Position numbers and translations under genes: made by a program. A stretch of DNA of 64,000 nt from CAZUGO01 sp964619935 (GTDB taxonomy: Bacteria > Planctomycetota > Phycisphaerae > UBA1845 > CAIVHJ01): assembly GCA_964619935.1 (NCBI GenBank), contig CAZUGO010000040.1:62001-126000 (forward strand), read 5' to 3'. The first letter of the stretch is position 1, and every line of letters begins with the position of its first letter. Shown here one piece after another: positions 9,801-17,669 of the stretch. The notes below the pieces were generated by a model. It searched no databases and had not been told where the DNA came from. It saw nothing but the letters and a program-made list of their open reading frames with translations.

Positions 9801-10160
9801 CTGGATCAACCGGTGTTCGTGACCGACGCCTCCTGCGATCCGGACCCCAATCGCGACAACCAAATCGACAACTTCGAATGTTTGTGCAACCCGGAAGTCT
9901 CCGAAAAAGATCAGTGCGTCATCCTGACCGACGCCAATGGCGTCCCGGACCTCCGCCGCCTGGATGACGCCAACCCCACGCGGGTTGGTTTTGTCGGTGA
10001 CGTCAACGGCGACGGTTTCGACGACATCATGATCGGCAACCCCACCGCCGACTTTGTCGATCCCTCGCTGCCTGGGACGGCCCGCCGCCAGGACACCGGT
10101 GAAGCCTACCTGATCTATGGAAACAACTTCGGCGCCAATGCCTCAGCCGGCGCCCTGTAG
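6810..10160 (+). CDS. large FG-GAP/integrin-like beta-propeller lipoprotein
   Basis: 1116 residues. The N-terminal signal has a lipobox ending at Cys in VVIGC (about residue 36), so it is probably a lipoprotein or exported. At least five calcium-type FG-GAP motifs follow (LDLDNDGIGDFVV, GDFNLDGPADVLCG, VDINGDSIPDVIIG, GDFNQDGLGDLLVS, GDVNGDGFDDIMIG), each followed by a V(Y/V)Y/IFGG strand. This matches the integrin alpha N-terminal propeller architecture. The first 300 residues resemble Ig-like/cadherin-like beta domains. AGGAG 7 bases before the ATG supports the start. Likely calcium-binding and extracytoplasmic; ligand unknown. Confidence 0.85.
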   Translation: MGNQRRPTSGSNPRRSTVLIGCTAAAMLLTAVVIGCGGFNPSAFISPGVSGNQPPSITVISPSTNQPISQGTQFIIRWTDSDPDDNAFIDIDLVETDGLSVFEVAGGLRENDVSEDLFVVETEDIVIGSYFVRLTIDDLVNTPVVAFAEDADSGNRVVVDITAPGTGSQNLPPRVFVAEPQTNIGASQNDVITISIRPTPLIPGDDDPGPAFHYDQEDPVNVAILLDFDTNPTNDDYTVDNDPGNIVLERDLLPEGAFAQENYAVTVNVQDIPVREDGQGYFPRVTITDGLTVTHAYSSGKLFVLQLVEGSAQSSRRTVDLDDVGGTLAGARFVGFNPFGNLGTTMGSALDLDNDGIGDFVVVAQYGNPRNLGNIGEAYVVYGRALRFGGTININTIGPVSPSTSVNRLRGTVLHPTTDFNSPVLVDIAFGDDRRITQVISLSEPYTLGITDFAVIPNLGSGGTFPDCQLPELLLGVPHSEYVGTTRDDDPADNPSDDCGSLYCYPDNLPNNIALSDPATDPAFNNRYSLDVNGAMEEKCGTVILFYGENAIAATDVEADDDGIPCNNNISPTAEVFGATDCGNLAGDILYYFGARFNVAIFDNLGETLNDVPGVGTFPIEPLNSHFGMTVSILPDIDLNGLPEIIISAPRNELETQQLANQFGEGHPHLASRLSRGNITVFLGQDFVSMGPAPNGTVHIPFVATSARSDASCSIPCSPRILETNLSARGIGAANGSNVVPGWFLVRGEKPSDKLAGGTSAGDFNLDGPADVLCGAPFADPRLDTDNNGFPDTIVEDAGKVYVVYSRFPFGDVELISAELPSAQLPRQPMLRIFGERPRDHLGLKQEGGVDINGDSIPDVIIGSEDLDGQGLVNNGFVGVVLGGQRIDGDRVVSQIGTTELSGTRIYGAHSGDRFGADISPAGDFNQDGLGDLLVSAPGEAITLTGEDKPRNGVVYLIFGGRHLEDHAFSTSQIGTEALPGIVFVGPYQRGTLDGFELDQPVFVTDASCDPDPNRDNQIDNFECLCNPEVSEKDQCVILTDANGVPDLRRLDDANPTRVGFVGDVNGDGFDDIMIGNPTADFVDPSLPGTARRQDTGEAYLIYGNNFGANASAGAL

Positions 10161-10202
10161 CGGCGCAACCTACTTGTCACCCTCGGGGTGAGCCCCCGTT
10201 AG

Positions 10203-10235
10203 CCGCTCGGCCGCCGGACCCCGGCGGCTGAGCGG
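10203..10235. terminator. hairpin between convergent genes, probable bidirectional terminator
   Basis: A 15-bp stem (10203-10217 with 10221-10235, one G-T pair) closed by a 3-base loop. It lies in the 145-base gap between the FG-GAP gene and the convergent pseudopilin-like gene. There is no T tract. Confidence 0.55.
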
Positions 10236-10305
10236 TATCCTCAGGGGTGGACGCTCCGATTCAGTCATGGAATTGGGGGCGCGACACCGCCCGCCGGCCA
10301 GTCGC

Positions 10306-11295
10306 TCAGGGAATCAGAAACGAGTCGGTCGCGAATTGAGGCCGCTCCCGACCGGTGTAGTTCACGCGGCGGCCGATCTGCCAGATGTTGTCGTTCTGAA
10401 CACCAACGTTGGGCGACGATTCCCAGCGCCCCCCCCCGGCCAGCCGGAGGACGTTCTGGCCGTCCAGGCCCTGGTGCACGCGGGAGTTCAGGACCGCCCC
10501 GTCGCGCCCCGGCAGCGTCCTGTCGAACAGGGGATTGGAGTCGGCATACACCACCAAAGCCGGATCGGCAACCGCGACCTGCCCGTGATCGGGCATGATC
10601 TGCGAGTCGTAACTGCAGTTCCGCGGCTCGGCGAAGTCGTCGAACAACTGGTGATCCTCAAAACGCATGACCACCCCCGCGGCGTCCGCCGGGCACACGT
10701 AGGCCTTGGCATCCAGGTATCCCTGGGCCAGCAGCAAGAAGCGGTGCCGGCTGTTCCGCCAGCGCAAGACGCCGGCAGTCGGCTCGCGCAGCCAGTTGCC
10801 GCCCTCCGCACCGGCGAAGGGCAAGGCCCCAGCATGACTGTCTACATAAGCGCCGAGGGCCGTGCCGACCTGCCGCAGGTTGTCGGCACACAGCCGTCGC
10901 TGGGCCAGGGCTGAGCTCCGGGCGAATCCGGGAACCACCAGGGTCAGCAAAGCGGCGATACACGCCGCCACCGCCAGCACTTCCTTGAACGACAACAACG
11001 CCCCCACCGGCGATCCACTGCCCGCTGCCGCGCGAAGCCGAACCGCGGGCGTGGCCACCGGGCGACCGCCCTGTCGGCGGACCCGGCGCAACACCTGATC
11101 CTCCAGGCCATCAACCGCGGGCAATGCCGTCCAATCCTCCAGCGGACCCAGCGCATCACGGACCGCCCGGCTGCGCCCGGCCAATTCCGCCGACGCCTCG
11201 ATCTGGGCCTCGAGGGCGTTCATCTCGGTCCGTGACAGCCAGCCCATGTGGTAGGCCAGCAGGCGGTCATCAATTGGTGCATCACCCTGCAACAT
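10306..11295 (-). CDS. membrane protein: anti-sigma-like N-terminus, pseudopilin-like C-terminus
   Basis: About 329 residues. Residues 1-60 are helical and charged (LLAYHMGWLSRTEMNALEAQ), like the N-termini of membrane anti-sigma factors. One membrane helix follows near 103-125. The periplasmic part has the layout of planctomycete DUF1559-type pseudopilins: LCADNLRQVGTALGAYVDSH, a YVCPADAAG segment, then RVHQGLDGQNVLRLAGGGRW, which is the H-X9-DG-like end. Its ATG overlaps the stop of the sigma-factor gene (TGATG), so the two are translationally coupled and it is a good candidate regulator of that sigma factor. There is no zinc-binding HxxxCxxC motif. Confidence 0.75.
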   Translation of the reverse strand: MLQGDAPIDDRLLAYHMGWLSRTEMNALEAQIEASAELAGRSRAVRDALGPLEDWTALPAVDGLEDQVLRRVRRQGGRPVATPAVRLRAAAGSGSPVGALLSFKEVLAVAACIAALLTLVVPGFARSSALAQRRLCADNLRQVGTALGAYVDSHAGALPFAGAEGGNWLREPTAGVLRWRNSRHRFLLLAQGYLDAKAYVCPADAAGVVMRFEDHQLFDDFAEPRNCSYDSQIMPDHGQVAVADPALVVYADSNPLFDRTLPGRDGAVLNSRVHQGLDGQNVLRLAGGGRWESSPNVGVQNDNIWQIGRRVNYTGRERPQFATDSFLIP

Positions 11296-11915
11296 CAGCG
11301 TTCCTGCGCCGGGCGGGCATCCGCCGCCTCCCGGCCAATTCCGTGCAATCTGGCCATGGCGCTGACCGCGGCATGCAGCCGGCTCTTGACCGTCCCCAGC
11401 GGCACATCCAGGATCACCGCCATGTCCTTGTACGCAAACCCGTGGTAGTAGCCGAGCACCAGCACCTCGCGCAGATGACGGGGCAATTGCTCCACCAGTC
11501 GCCGCACCTGGAACGAGCGCTCTTCCGCTTCCAGTTCCAGAATCGGAACCGAAGCGCGAGCATGAACCCGCCCGGCAAAGGACGCGCCCTCGGGATCCAC
11601 GCGATCGGGAACGGCGTCCAGGGGCATCTCCGTTCGCCGACGGCGACCACGCAGGTAGTCCCGGGCCTTGTTGGCGGCAATGGTGAACAACCACGGCCGA
11701 AACCGCCGAGTGACGTCGAAGCATTCGGCGGATACGTGAACCTGCAGGAAGGTCTCCTGGACGATGTCCTCGGCAGCCGCGGCACTGCCCATCAGGCGAT
11801 ACAGGAAGTGGAACAATTCCTGCCCATGGCGTCGCACCAGCAACTCAAAGCTGTCACGGTCCCCGCCGCGATACTGCCCCAGTAGTGTTTCGTCAGTGAT
11901 GGATTTCACAAGCAC
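11295..11915 (-). CDS. ECF-type RNA polymerase sigma factor
   Basis: 206 residues. Sigma-2 is at residues 15-85 (FELLVRRHGQELFHFLYRLMG, AEDIVQETFLQVH, FRPWLFTIAANKARDYLR). Sigma-4 is at 135-190 (LPRHLREVLVLGYYHGFAYKDMA, then VPLGTVKSRLHAA). Region 3 is absent, as in group 4 (ECF) factors. The start is GTG at 11915, with AAGGAA about 5 bases upstream. The stop overlaps the start of the membrane protein gene. A GAACC-N16-CGTA match just upstream could be an autoregulatory ECF promoter, but it is too close to the start codon to be convincing. Confidence 0.92.
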   Translation of the reverse strand: MLVKSITDETLLGQYRGGDRDSFELLVRRHGQELFHFLYRLMGSAAAAEDIVQETFLQVHVSAECFDVTRRFRPWLFTIAANKARDYLRGRRRRTEMPLDAVPDRVDPEGASFAGRVHARASVPILELEAEERSFQVRRLVEQLPRHLREVLVLGYYHGFAYKDMAVILDVPLGTVKSRLHAAVSAMARLHGIGREAADARPAQER

Positions 11916-12018
11916 CTGTCTTCCTTACGGTCACCAGCGACCTGCGGTTCAGTGATCCGCCGGCCGCGGCGGCAAGACGTCGCGCTGCCGAAGGACCCTG
12001 AAAGAGATAACTTAAGCA

Positions 12019-12024
12019 ATTATA
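12019..12024 (-). promoter_or_regulatory. -10 element upstream of sigma factor gene
   Basis: A perfect minus-strand TATAAT, 100 bases before the sigma-factor GTG and just past the TauE stop codon. No good -35 partner is seen. Confidence 0.3.
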
Positions 12025-12029
12025 ACGGC

Positions 12030-12833
12030 TTATCGAGCAAGGAGGTAGCCGAATTGCCGCGCGCCGGCCGCAATCAACAGCACCGCGAAGATCCCCCGCA
12101 ACCAGCGGAGCGGCAAGCGGTGGGTCAGGCGGCTCCCGATCAAGCTGCCCACCACGCTGCTGGGCAACAAGATGGCCGCCAGGATCAGGGGCTCGAGGTT
12201 CCCGGGGTGCAGGTGCTGCCAATGGTAGTTCTTGACCAGCGATCCGATCAGGCTCATGCCGCAGATCGTCGCGACCGAGTTGGCGATGGCGTTGGGCAAT
12301 GGCAGCCCCAGGGCCAATTGCTGCATCGGCACCGCGATGAGTCCGCCGCCCACGCCCAGCAGTCCGGCGAGAAACCCGCTCGGCAAGGCCACCAGCAAAG
12401 CGGCCCGCACTTTGAAGCCCGGCCGCAGCTCCGCCGGAATCGAACCCACCGCCGGATGGGGACGCAGGTTGTAAATCGCCACCAGGATCATGAATCCGCC
12501 GAAGACCGCGGTGAGGTAGACCTGTTTCGGCCCTTGAAACCAGCCCTGCTGACTGACCTGGACGCCGATGATCACCGCCACCAGCGCCGCGGGAATCATC
12601 GTCCGGATCACCGCCGGCATGATGGCCCGAGCCCGCAAGTGGCCCCACAGCGCCGCGGTAGCCACGAAAAAGTTGATGATCATGGCGGTCGCCTGATGCA
12701 GATGCTGGCGCGGGCCCAGCAACTCATTGAGCGCCGGAATGATCACCAGGCTGCCTCCCAGCCCCAGCATGGCGCCGATCACGCCGGATCCCAGGCCGAT
12801 CAGGACGAGCAGGACGAGCAGCGTCTCGGTCAT
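12030..12833 (-). CDS. sulfite exporter TauE/SafE family permease
   Basis: 267 residues, about eight membrane helices, with the two duplicated TauE/SafE halves: GSGVIGAMLGLGGSLVIIPAL near the N-terminus and FLAGLLGVGGGLIAVPMQQL in the middle. Family members move sulfite, sulfoacetate or other organosulfur anions across the inner membrane; many are not characterised. It lies upstream of the sigma-factor gene in the same direction with a 114-base gap. No sulfur metabolism genes are nearby. Confidence 0.88.
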   Translation of the reverse strand: MTETLLVLLVLIGLGSGVIGAMLGLGGSLVIIPALNELLGPRQHLHQATAMIINFFVATAALWGHLRARAIMPAVIRTMIPAALVAVIIGVQVSQQGWFQGPKQVYLTAVFGGFMILVAIYNLRPHPAVGSIPAELRPGFKVRAALLVALPSGFLAGLLGVGGGLIAVPMQQLALGLPLPNAIANSVATICGMSLIGSLVKNYHWQHLHPGNLEPLILAAILLPSSVVGSLIGSRLTHRLPLRWLRGIFAVLLIAAGARQFGYLLAR

Positions 12834-13021
12834 GAGCCGGATCCATCCACGGCAGTCCCGTTGCCGACACGCTTCCGAGCCACACCCGGAACCACAGCGT
12901 CGGGACCTGCAGATGGACAGTGTAACGCAGGATCAGGAAATCTGAATAGGAAACGGGTCGAGGGGACGATTGTTCCGGGGGCACTCAGGTGGTTCTGCCC
13001 GCAACAGGCCGGCCTGCCGGC

Positions 13022-13519
13022 TCAGCCCATCGCGCTGGGCGCACGCAGCCGGGGCTCCTGGAAGGCGCTGGCAACCAACATCTCGTAGAAGTCGTAGCAG
13101 AGGGTCCACTGGACCGCCACGGCGGCATACACGCAGACCACCATCCATGCCAAGGTTTCGGCCAGGGCGCTGTTGCGCTGGTACAGCAACACGCAGGTCC
13201 CGAAGGCCACCATGCCGATCTTGAACAGGCAGATGGCCTCGGTCCCATAGGGCAGGATGATCACCGCCAGCGGATTGCACTCCACCAGCAAGCCCTGCTG
13301 GTGAGCCATGACGGTCAGCGCCAGATCAAAGAGATTGAGCACCCAAATGATGCTGACCAGCAGGGCCACCCGCCCGGCGCGCAACGTCGCGGGCGGCTGC
13401 CCCCGCAACGTCAGAACCGCACTCCAGCCCTGCTGCCAGATCCAATTGACCAAACGAATGCTCCGTTCGAGCCTGCCATCGGTTGCCAACGCTCGCGGCT
13501 TGACGCGCCCCGGATGCAA
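13022..13519 (-). CDS. DUF5658-like small membrane protein
   Basis: 165 residues with three or four membrane helices. The segment IIWVLNLFDLALTVMAHQQG followed by VECNPLAVIILP resembles DUF5658, whose members have the N-[LF]-x-D and N-P-L-A motifs. Function of the family is unknown. The start at 13519 is uncertain because no ribosome site is near. Confidence 0.6.
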   Translation of the reverse strand: MHPGRVKPRALATDGRLERSIRLVNWIWQQGWSAVLTLRGQPPATLRAGRVALLVSIIWVLNLFDLALTVMAHQQGLLVECNPLAVIILPYGTEAICLFKIGMVAFGTCVLLYQRNSALAETLAWMVVCVYAAVAVQWTLCYDFYEMLVASAFQEPRLRAPSAMG

Positions 13520-13698
13520 CCGGCTCGGATCCTCAACCCCGCAAACCTACGATACGGGGATCCACCGGAACAACTGCAGAATCGGCACCGCCGGAAAAAA
13601 CCTTACAGCCGGGCCCGCCGGCACAGGGTGCCCAAACGGTCGCACCGCAGCGCGTCCCATAAGTCAGCGCGAGGCGTCACTGGGGCAACCCCGCGGAC

Positions 13699-13717
13699 CT
13701 TTCAAATATTTTGAAAG
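13699..13717. promoter_or_regulatory. AT-rich near-palindrome upstream of prenyl synthase
   Basis: CTTTCAA (13699-13705) and TTGAAAG (13711-13717) flank ATATT, a 19-bp near-perfect palindrome. A TACAAT -10-like hexamer follows at 13745-13750. It could be an operator or hairpin; only the symmetry is seen. Confidence 0.3.
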
Positions 13718-13779
13718 CGGCTAGATGGCCCGAAACCGCCCCGCTACAATGCCGGGCTCCATTACAAGGACTGTGCCTC

Positions 13780-14757
13780 ATGCGCCCCGCAACGCTGCCT
13801 TTGCAGAGCATCTACGCCCCGATCGTCGAGGATCTGGAGGCCGTCAAGCACCTGTTTGATGAGGAGTTGCAGTGCGACCTGCCCTTCATTAATGACTGGT
13901 GCGCCCACATCCGCCATTATCGCGGCAAGATGCTTCGCCCGGCGCTGCTGTTGCTCAGCGGACGGGCCTGCGGGCAGATCTGCCGGGCCCACACCACGCT
14001 GGCCGCCGTCCTGGAAATGGTGCACATGGCCACCCTGGTACACGACGATGTGCTCGATGACTCCAACATGCGCCGGCAGTCACCGACCGTCAACACCATG
14101 AGCGACAACGAAACAGCCGTGCTCCTCGGTGACTACCTGATCAGCCACGCCTACCACCTGTGCAGCAGCCTGGAGTCTCAGTACGCGTCGCGGACCATCG
14201 CATCGTGCACCAATACGGTGTGCGAAGGGGAATTGCTGCAGGTCTCAAACAAGCGCAACTGCCGGTTGACCCAGGACCAGTACCTGACCATCATCTCCCG
14301 CAAGACCGCAGCCCTGACCTCGGTGGCCTGCATGCTCGGTGCCAAGTACGCCGGCGCCAATGCCGCCCGAATCAACGCTCTGGAATCCTATGGCATGGAC
14401 ATCGGCGTCGCGTTTCAGATCGTTGACGACATCCTCGATCTGGTGGGCAGCGAGGTTGAGATGGGCAAGACCCTGGGCCGCGATCTGGACAAGGGCAAGC
14501 TGACCTTGCCGATCATCCACTACTTGAGCAACGCGGATTCGCGCGACCGTGACCACCTGCTGGAATTGCTCTCGAACCACGACCACCGGGAACGCGAGCG
14601 GATTCGCGAGCGGCTCAACGGCAGCATCGAGTATGCCGTCGGGCTGGCCGAACAACGGGTACAATCGGCCCGATCGGCCCTGGAGTGCCTGCCGGCGTCC
14701 GTCGCCCGCGATTCGCTTCAGGCGGTCAGCGACTTCATCGTCTTGCGGCGGTTCTAG
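13780..14757 (+). CDS. polyprenyl (octaprenyl-type) diphosphate synthase
   Basis: About 325 residues. All-alpha trans-prenyltransferase with both aspartate-rich motifs: HDDVLDDSNMRRQSPTVN (first, about residue 88) and FQIVDDILD (second, about 215). It also has the GGKMLRP-equivalent RGKMLRPALLLLSGRA and the late K(T)LGRDLDKGKLTLPII. It condenses isopentenyl diphosphate onto an allylic diphosphate to build long-chain prenyl precursors for quinone tails. I used the ATG at 13780, preceded by AAGGA. Monocistronic; convergent with tatD. Chain length (C35-C50) cannot be decided by eye. Confidence 0.9.
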   Translation: MRPATLPLQSIYAPIVEDLEAVKHLFDEELQCDLPFINDWCAHIRHYRGKMLRPALLLLSGRACGQICRAHTTLAAVLEMVHMATLVHDDVLDDSNMRRQSPTVNTMSDNETAVLLGDYLISHAYHLCSSLESQYASRTIASCTNTVCEGELLQVSNKRNCRLTQDQYLTIISRKTAALTSVACMLGAKYAGANAARINALESYGMDIGVAFQIVDDILDLVGSEVEMGKTLGRDLDKGKLTLPIIHYLSNADSRDRDHLLELLSNHDHRERERIRERLNGSIEYAVGLAEQRVQSARSALECLPASVARDSLQAVSDFIVLRRF

Positions 14758-14815
14758 GTGCGGCGGTCCCTCTGAACCGGAACCCGCAGCGCCCGCACAA
14801 GCCCATGCGACCGGC

Positions 14816-15589
14816 TCATTCCAGTCCGAAGAACGCCCGTGCATTGGCGGTGGTTCTGGCAATCAGGTCGTCCAGGGCAATACCCTTGAGTGCCGCGATG
14901 AAGCGGGCGGTGTGCACCATCAGGGCCGGCTCGTTCGGCCGGGCACGGCGCATCGGTTCGGGCGACAGATAGGGCGCGTCGGTCTCCAACATCAACTGTT
15001 CCACCGGGTAGCGTCTGGCAATGGCCTGCAATTCCGAACTGTTCTTGAAGGTCACAACGCCGGTGAAGGACAGCCACCAGCCGCGCTCGATGATGGCGTC
15101 AGCCTCCGCGGCGGTACCAGTGAAGCAATGGAACACCACCCTGGGCAGGGCCCCGGCGTGGCGATCCATGTGCCCGAGGACGTCAGCGACCGCCTCGCGA
15201 CAATGAATCACCAGCGGCAGGCGGGCCCGCCGGGCCATCTCCAGTTGCCTGGCGAACACCTCCTGCTGGACGGTCCGCTCGGCAAAATCGTAATGGTAAT
15301 CGAGACCGATTTCGCCCCAGCCCACGACATTGGGATTGTGCCGCAACTCGCGCAGGCAGTTCCAGTCAGCCTCGGAGATGTTGCCTGCCTGGTGCGGATG
15401 GATTCCGATGGTGGCGTGGACGCCGTCATAGTGGTCGGCCACCGCGACCGCCCGGCGGGAGTCCGCGGCATCGGTGGCAATGGTCACCAGGCCCGAGACC
15501 CCGGCCGCGTGGGCTCGCTGTAGAACCTCGTCGAGACGAGCGTACAGCGCCTCGGAGGTCAGGTGGCAGTGACTGTCGATCATCGCCAT
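14816..15589 (-). CDS. tatD: TatD-family metal-dependent hydrolase
   Basis: 257 residues. Amidohydrolase-like TIM barrel with the metal ligands in order: DSHCHL at the N-terminus, GEIGLDYHYD, LVIHCREA, VFHCFTGT and LETDAPYLSP. TatD enzymes act as magnesium-dependent 3'-5' DNA/RNA exonucleases in DNA repair and turnover. Start at 15589 or six bases later. Probably the last gene of the minus-strand cluster that includes yraN. Confidence 0.9.
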   Translation of the reverse strand: MAMIDSHCHLTSEALYARLDEVLQRAHAAGVSGLVTIATDAADSRRAVAVADHYDGVHATIGIHPHQAGNISEADWNCLRELRHNPNVVGWGEIGLDYHYDFAERTVQQEVFARQLEMARRARLPLVIHCREAVADVLGHMDRHAGALPRVVFHCFTGTAAEADAIIERGWWLSFTGVVTFKNSSELQAIARRYPVEQLMLETDAPYLSPEPMRRARPNEPALMVHTARFIAALKGIALDDLIARTTANARAFFGLE

Positions 15590-15662
15590 GGGGTTCAGCA
15601 TAACCGAATGAACCCCAGGCGGTCGATCACACCGGGGGCAGCAGCGGGGAGACGACTGCAGA

Positions 15663-16019
15663 TCAGAAGGCATCAGCATAGTGTTGCAGATGAAGCCTGC
15701 CGAAATCATCGACGTTGACGGTGAGGACATCAAACTGACACGGCAGGTGGGCCAGTCGCCGCACGGCCACGAAGCGCTCGGCCATCCGGGCAATTCGCCG
15801 CTGCTTCACGGCATTCACCGCGTCCTCAGGGCAAGCCTCCAGCCCGCGGCGGGTCTTGACCTCGACAAACCGGAGCACCCCGTCGCGGAAGACCACCAGG
15901 TCCAACTCACCCATCGGGCAGGTCAGGTTGCGGGCCACGATTCGAAACCCGAGGCGCTTGAAGTAACGCCGGGCGGCCTGCTCACCCCGGCGGGCCAGGA
16001 CGCGACGATCTGAGGACAT
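15663..16019 (-). CDS. yraN: YraN/UPF0102 family protein
   Basis: 118 residues. A PD-(D/E)XK nuclease-like fold with the conserved signature GELDLVVFRDGVLRFVEVKTRRG (Glu-Asp ... Glu-Val-Lys). The family is near-universal in bacteria, often next to rplS or rnhB, as here. Biochemical role unproven; proposed to act on Holliday junctions or in DNA processing. It follows rplS by 84 bases. Confidence 0.88.
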   Translation of the reverse strand: MSSDRRVLARRGEQAARRYFKRLGFRIVARNLTCPMGELDLVVFRDGVLRFVEVKTRRGLEACPEDAVNAVKQRRIARMAERFVAVRRLAHLPCQFDVLTVNVDDFGRLHLQHYADAF

Positions 16020-16103
16020 CAGCCCCCCACGCGGTCATCGGCGCGCGCCGCCGAGTCCCCCGTTGCGAGGCGCCGGGTCACAGAATGGTCGGTCTGCGGC
16101 TGA

Positions 16104-16550
16104 TCAGTGTTCGACGCCGGCCAACTCACGCTTGGCGGTACCGGCGGCCGCGGGCCCGGGTGCGGCACCCGACGAGCGGCGGCCCGCCGAAGTCGAGGTC
16201 CCGCTGCGCTTCTCACGCAGCTTGCGGGCCTTACCGATGCGGTCGCGGAGGTAGTACAGCTTGGCGCGACGCACCTTGCCGGAACGAACCACCTCGACGC
16301 GGTTGATGAACGGCGAATGGATCAGGAAGGTTCGCTCGACCCCTTCGTTGGCCACGATTCGGCGCACCACAAACGCCTTCCCGGTGCCTCGGCCCTTGGT
16401 CGCGATGACCACACCGTTAAACACCTGCACGCGCTGCTTGTCGCCTTCCTTGATGGTGATATAGACGTTCACGGTGTCGCCAACCCGAGGCTGCGGAGCG
16501 TCCTTCTTGAAATGCTGGGCATTGACCGCGTCGATGATCTGTTGACTCAT
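16104..16550 (-). CDS. rplS: 50S ribosomal protein L19
   Basis: 148 residues. The L19 core (residues 1-115) is clear: RVGDTVNVYITIKEGDKQR, VFNGVVIATKGRGTGKAF, FLIHSPFINRVEVVRSGKVRRAKLYYLRD. L19 lies at the subunit interface. About 30 extra Ala/Gly/Ser residues at the C-terminus are unusual, as the family normally ends near 115-120. The ATG overlaps the trmD stop (ATGA), implying coupled translation. Confidence 0.95.
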   Translation of the reverse strand: MSQQIIDAVNAQHFKKDAPQPRVGDTVNVYITIKEGDKQRVQVFNGVVIATKGRGTGKAFVVRRIVANEGVERTFLIHSPFINRVEVVRSGKVRRAKLYYLRDRIGKARKLREKRSGTSTSAGRRSSGAAPGPAAAGTAKRELAGVEH

Positions 16551-17257
16551 GGCTTCACTCCAGGTTGGCTGTCCGGTGGCTCGTCGAGCAGGTCCGGGCG
16601 GCGCCGGCGGGTCCGCTCCAGGGCCTGTGCTTGCCGCCACTCGGCGATGCGCTGGTGATCACCGGAGATCAGGACCTCCGGCACACCCATGTTCTGAAAC
16701 TCCCGGGGGCGGGTGTACTGCGGATACTCCAGAAGACCCGCCGAAAACGAGTCGTCGCGGGCAGACCCAGCAGCGCCCAAGGCCCCATCCAGCAACCGGA
16801 CCACCGCATCGATCACAACCATGGCCGCCGGTTCACCACCGGACAACACGTAGTCTCCGATGGACAATTCCTCGGCACCCAGACCGATGCAGATTCTCTC
16901 GTCAAAACCCTCGTAGTGCCCGCACACCAGCAGGATGCGGGGCTCGCGGGCCAATTCCGCGACCCGGCCCTGCCGCAACACCGCCCCTTGCGGCGTCAGC
17001 AGGATCTTTCGGGCCGGATGACCCTGCCGGTGCTCCACGTGGGCCACGGCTGCGAACACCGGCTCGCACATCATGACCATCCCGGGACCGCCGCCAAAAG
17101 GCTTGTCGTCCACACTGCGGTGGACACCGCGGGCAAAATCGCGGATGTTGGTACACTCGATCGTCACCAAGCCGGCCGCGACCGCGCGTCCGACAATGCT
17201 GGTCCTGACGAAGGTCTCAAAGACCTCAGGGAAGAGTGTCAGCACGTCGACGCGCAT
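16547..17257 (-). CDS. trmD: tRNA (guanine37-N1)-methyltransferase TrmD
   Basis: 236 residues. A SPOUT methyltransferase that methylates N1 of G37 in tRNAs to prevent frameshifting. The knot motifs LLVCGHYEGFDERI and SIGDYVLSGGEPAAMVVIDAV and the N-terminal LTLFPEVFETF are diagnostic. Start ATG at 17257, 13 bases after rpsP. In most bacteria rimM lies between rpsP and trmD; here it is missing. Confidence 0.96.
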   Translation of the reverse strand: MRVDVLTLFPEVFETFVRTSIVGRAVAAGLVTIECTNIRDFARGVHRSVDDKPFGGGPGMVMMCEPVFAAVAHVEHRQGHPARKILLTPQGAVLRQGRVAELAREPRILLVCGHYEGFDERICIGLGAEELSIGDYVLSGGEPAAMVVIDAVVRLLDGALGAAGSARDDSFSAGLLEYPQYTRPREFQNMGVPEVLISGDHQRIAEWRQAQALERTRRRRPDLLDEPPDSQPGVKP

Positions 17258-17270
17258 GAATCGCTTCGAT

Positions 17271-17552
17271 TCACGACTTGGCAGGCTTCGATCCGTAGGA
17301 TTGCGAAACGATCCCGTCCTTACGCAACAAGCCGTGAACCGTCTGGGTCGGCTGAGCACCAACCCCCAGCCAGTACTCGATGCGCTCGCGATTCAAGGTC
17401 ACCTGCTGCTCAGGTGCATGGTTCACGGGATCGTAGTGCCCCAGCTCCTCGATGACCCGACTGTCTCGCTGCTTCTGACGGTCCACCGCGACAATCCGAT
17501 AAAATGGCCGGTGTCGACGCCCCATTCTCTTTAAACGCAACCTGACTGCCAA
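17271..17552 (-). CDS. rpsP: 30S ribosomal protein S16 (TTG start)
   Basis: 93 residues. The conserved start AVRLRLKRMGRRHRPFYRIVAVDRQKQRDSR-type sequence is seen at the N-terminus. The only start codon that keeps the universal MAVR N-terminus is TTG at 17552; it has AGGAG 7 bases upstream, so a TTG start is well supported. First gene of the rpsP-trmD-rplS-yraN cluster, with its own promoter at 17614-17641. Confidence 0.95.
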   Translation of the reverse strand: MAVRLRLKRMGRRHRPFYRIVAVDRQKQRDSRVIEELGHYDPVNHAPEQQVTLNRERIEYWLGVGAQPTQTVHGLLRKDGIVSQSYGSKPAKS

Positions 17553-17613
17553 GAGCCGCTCCTACTTCTTATCTGACTATCAAAACAAAGTTTACGGAAA
17601 ACTCGAAGGGGGC

Positions 17614-17641
17614 ATTGTACCACAATCCCACACCCACGCAA
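17614..17641 (-). promoter_or_regulatory. predicted promoter of rpsP cluster
   Basis: Minus strand TTGCGT (17641-17636), 16-base spacer, TACAAT (17619-17614). Leader of about 55 bases to the TTG start. It lies directly after the stop codon of the upstream gene. Confidence 0.55.
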
Positions 17642-17669
17642 GCCCGTGGGGGGCAGTCCCCCCGGCGGA

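Noticed and set aside
11909..11940. ECF-type promoter (GAACC-N16-CGTA) in front of the sigma factor gene
   Set aside because: The predicted start would leave only about ten bases before the GTG and would cut into the ribosome site.
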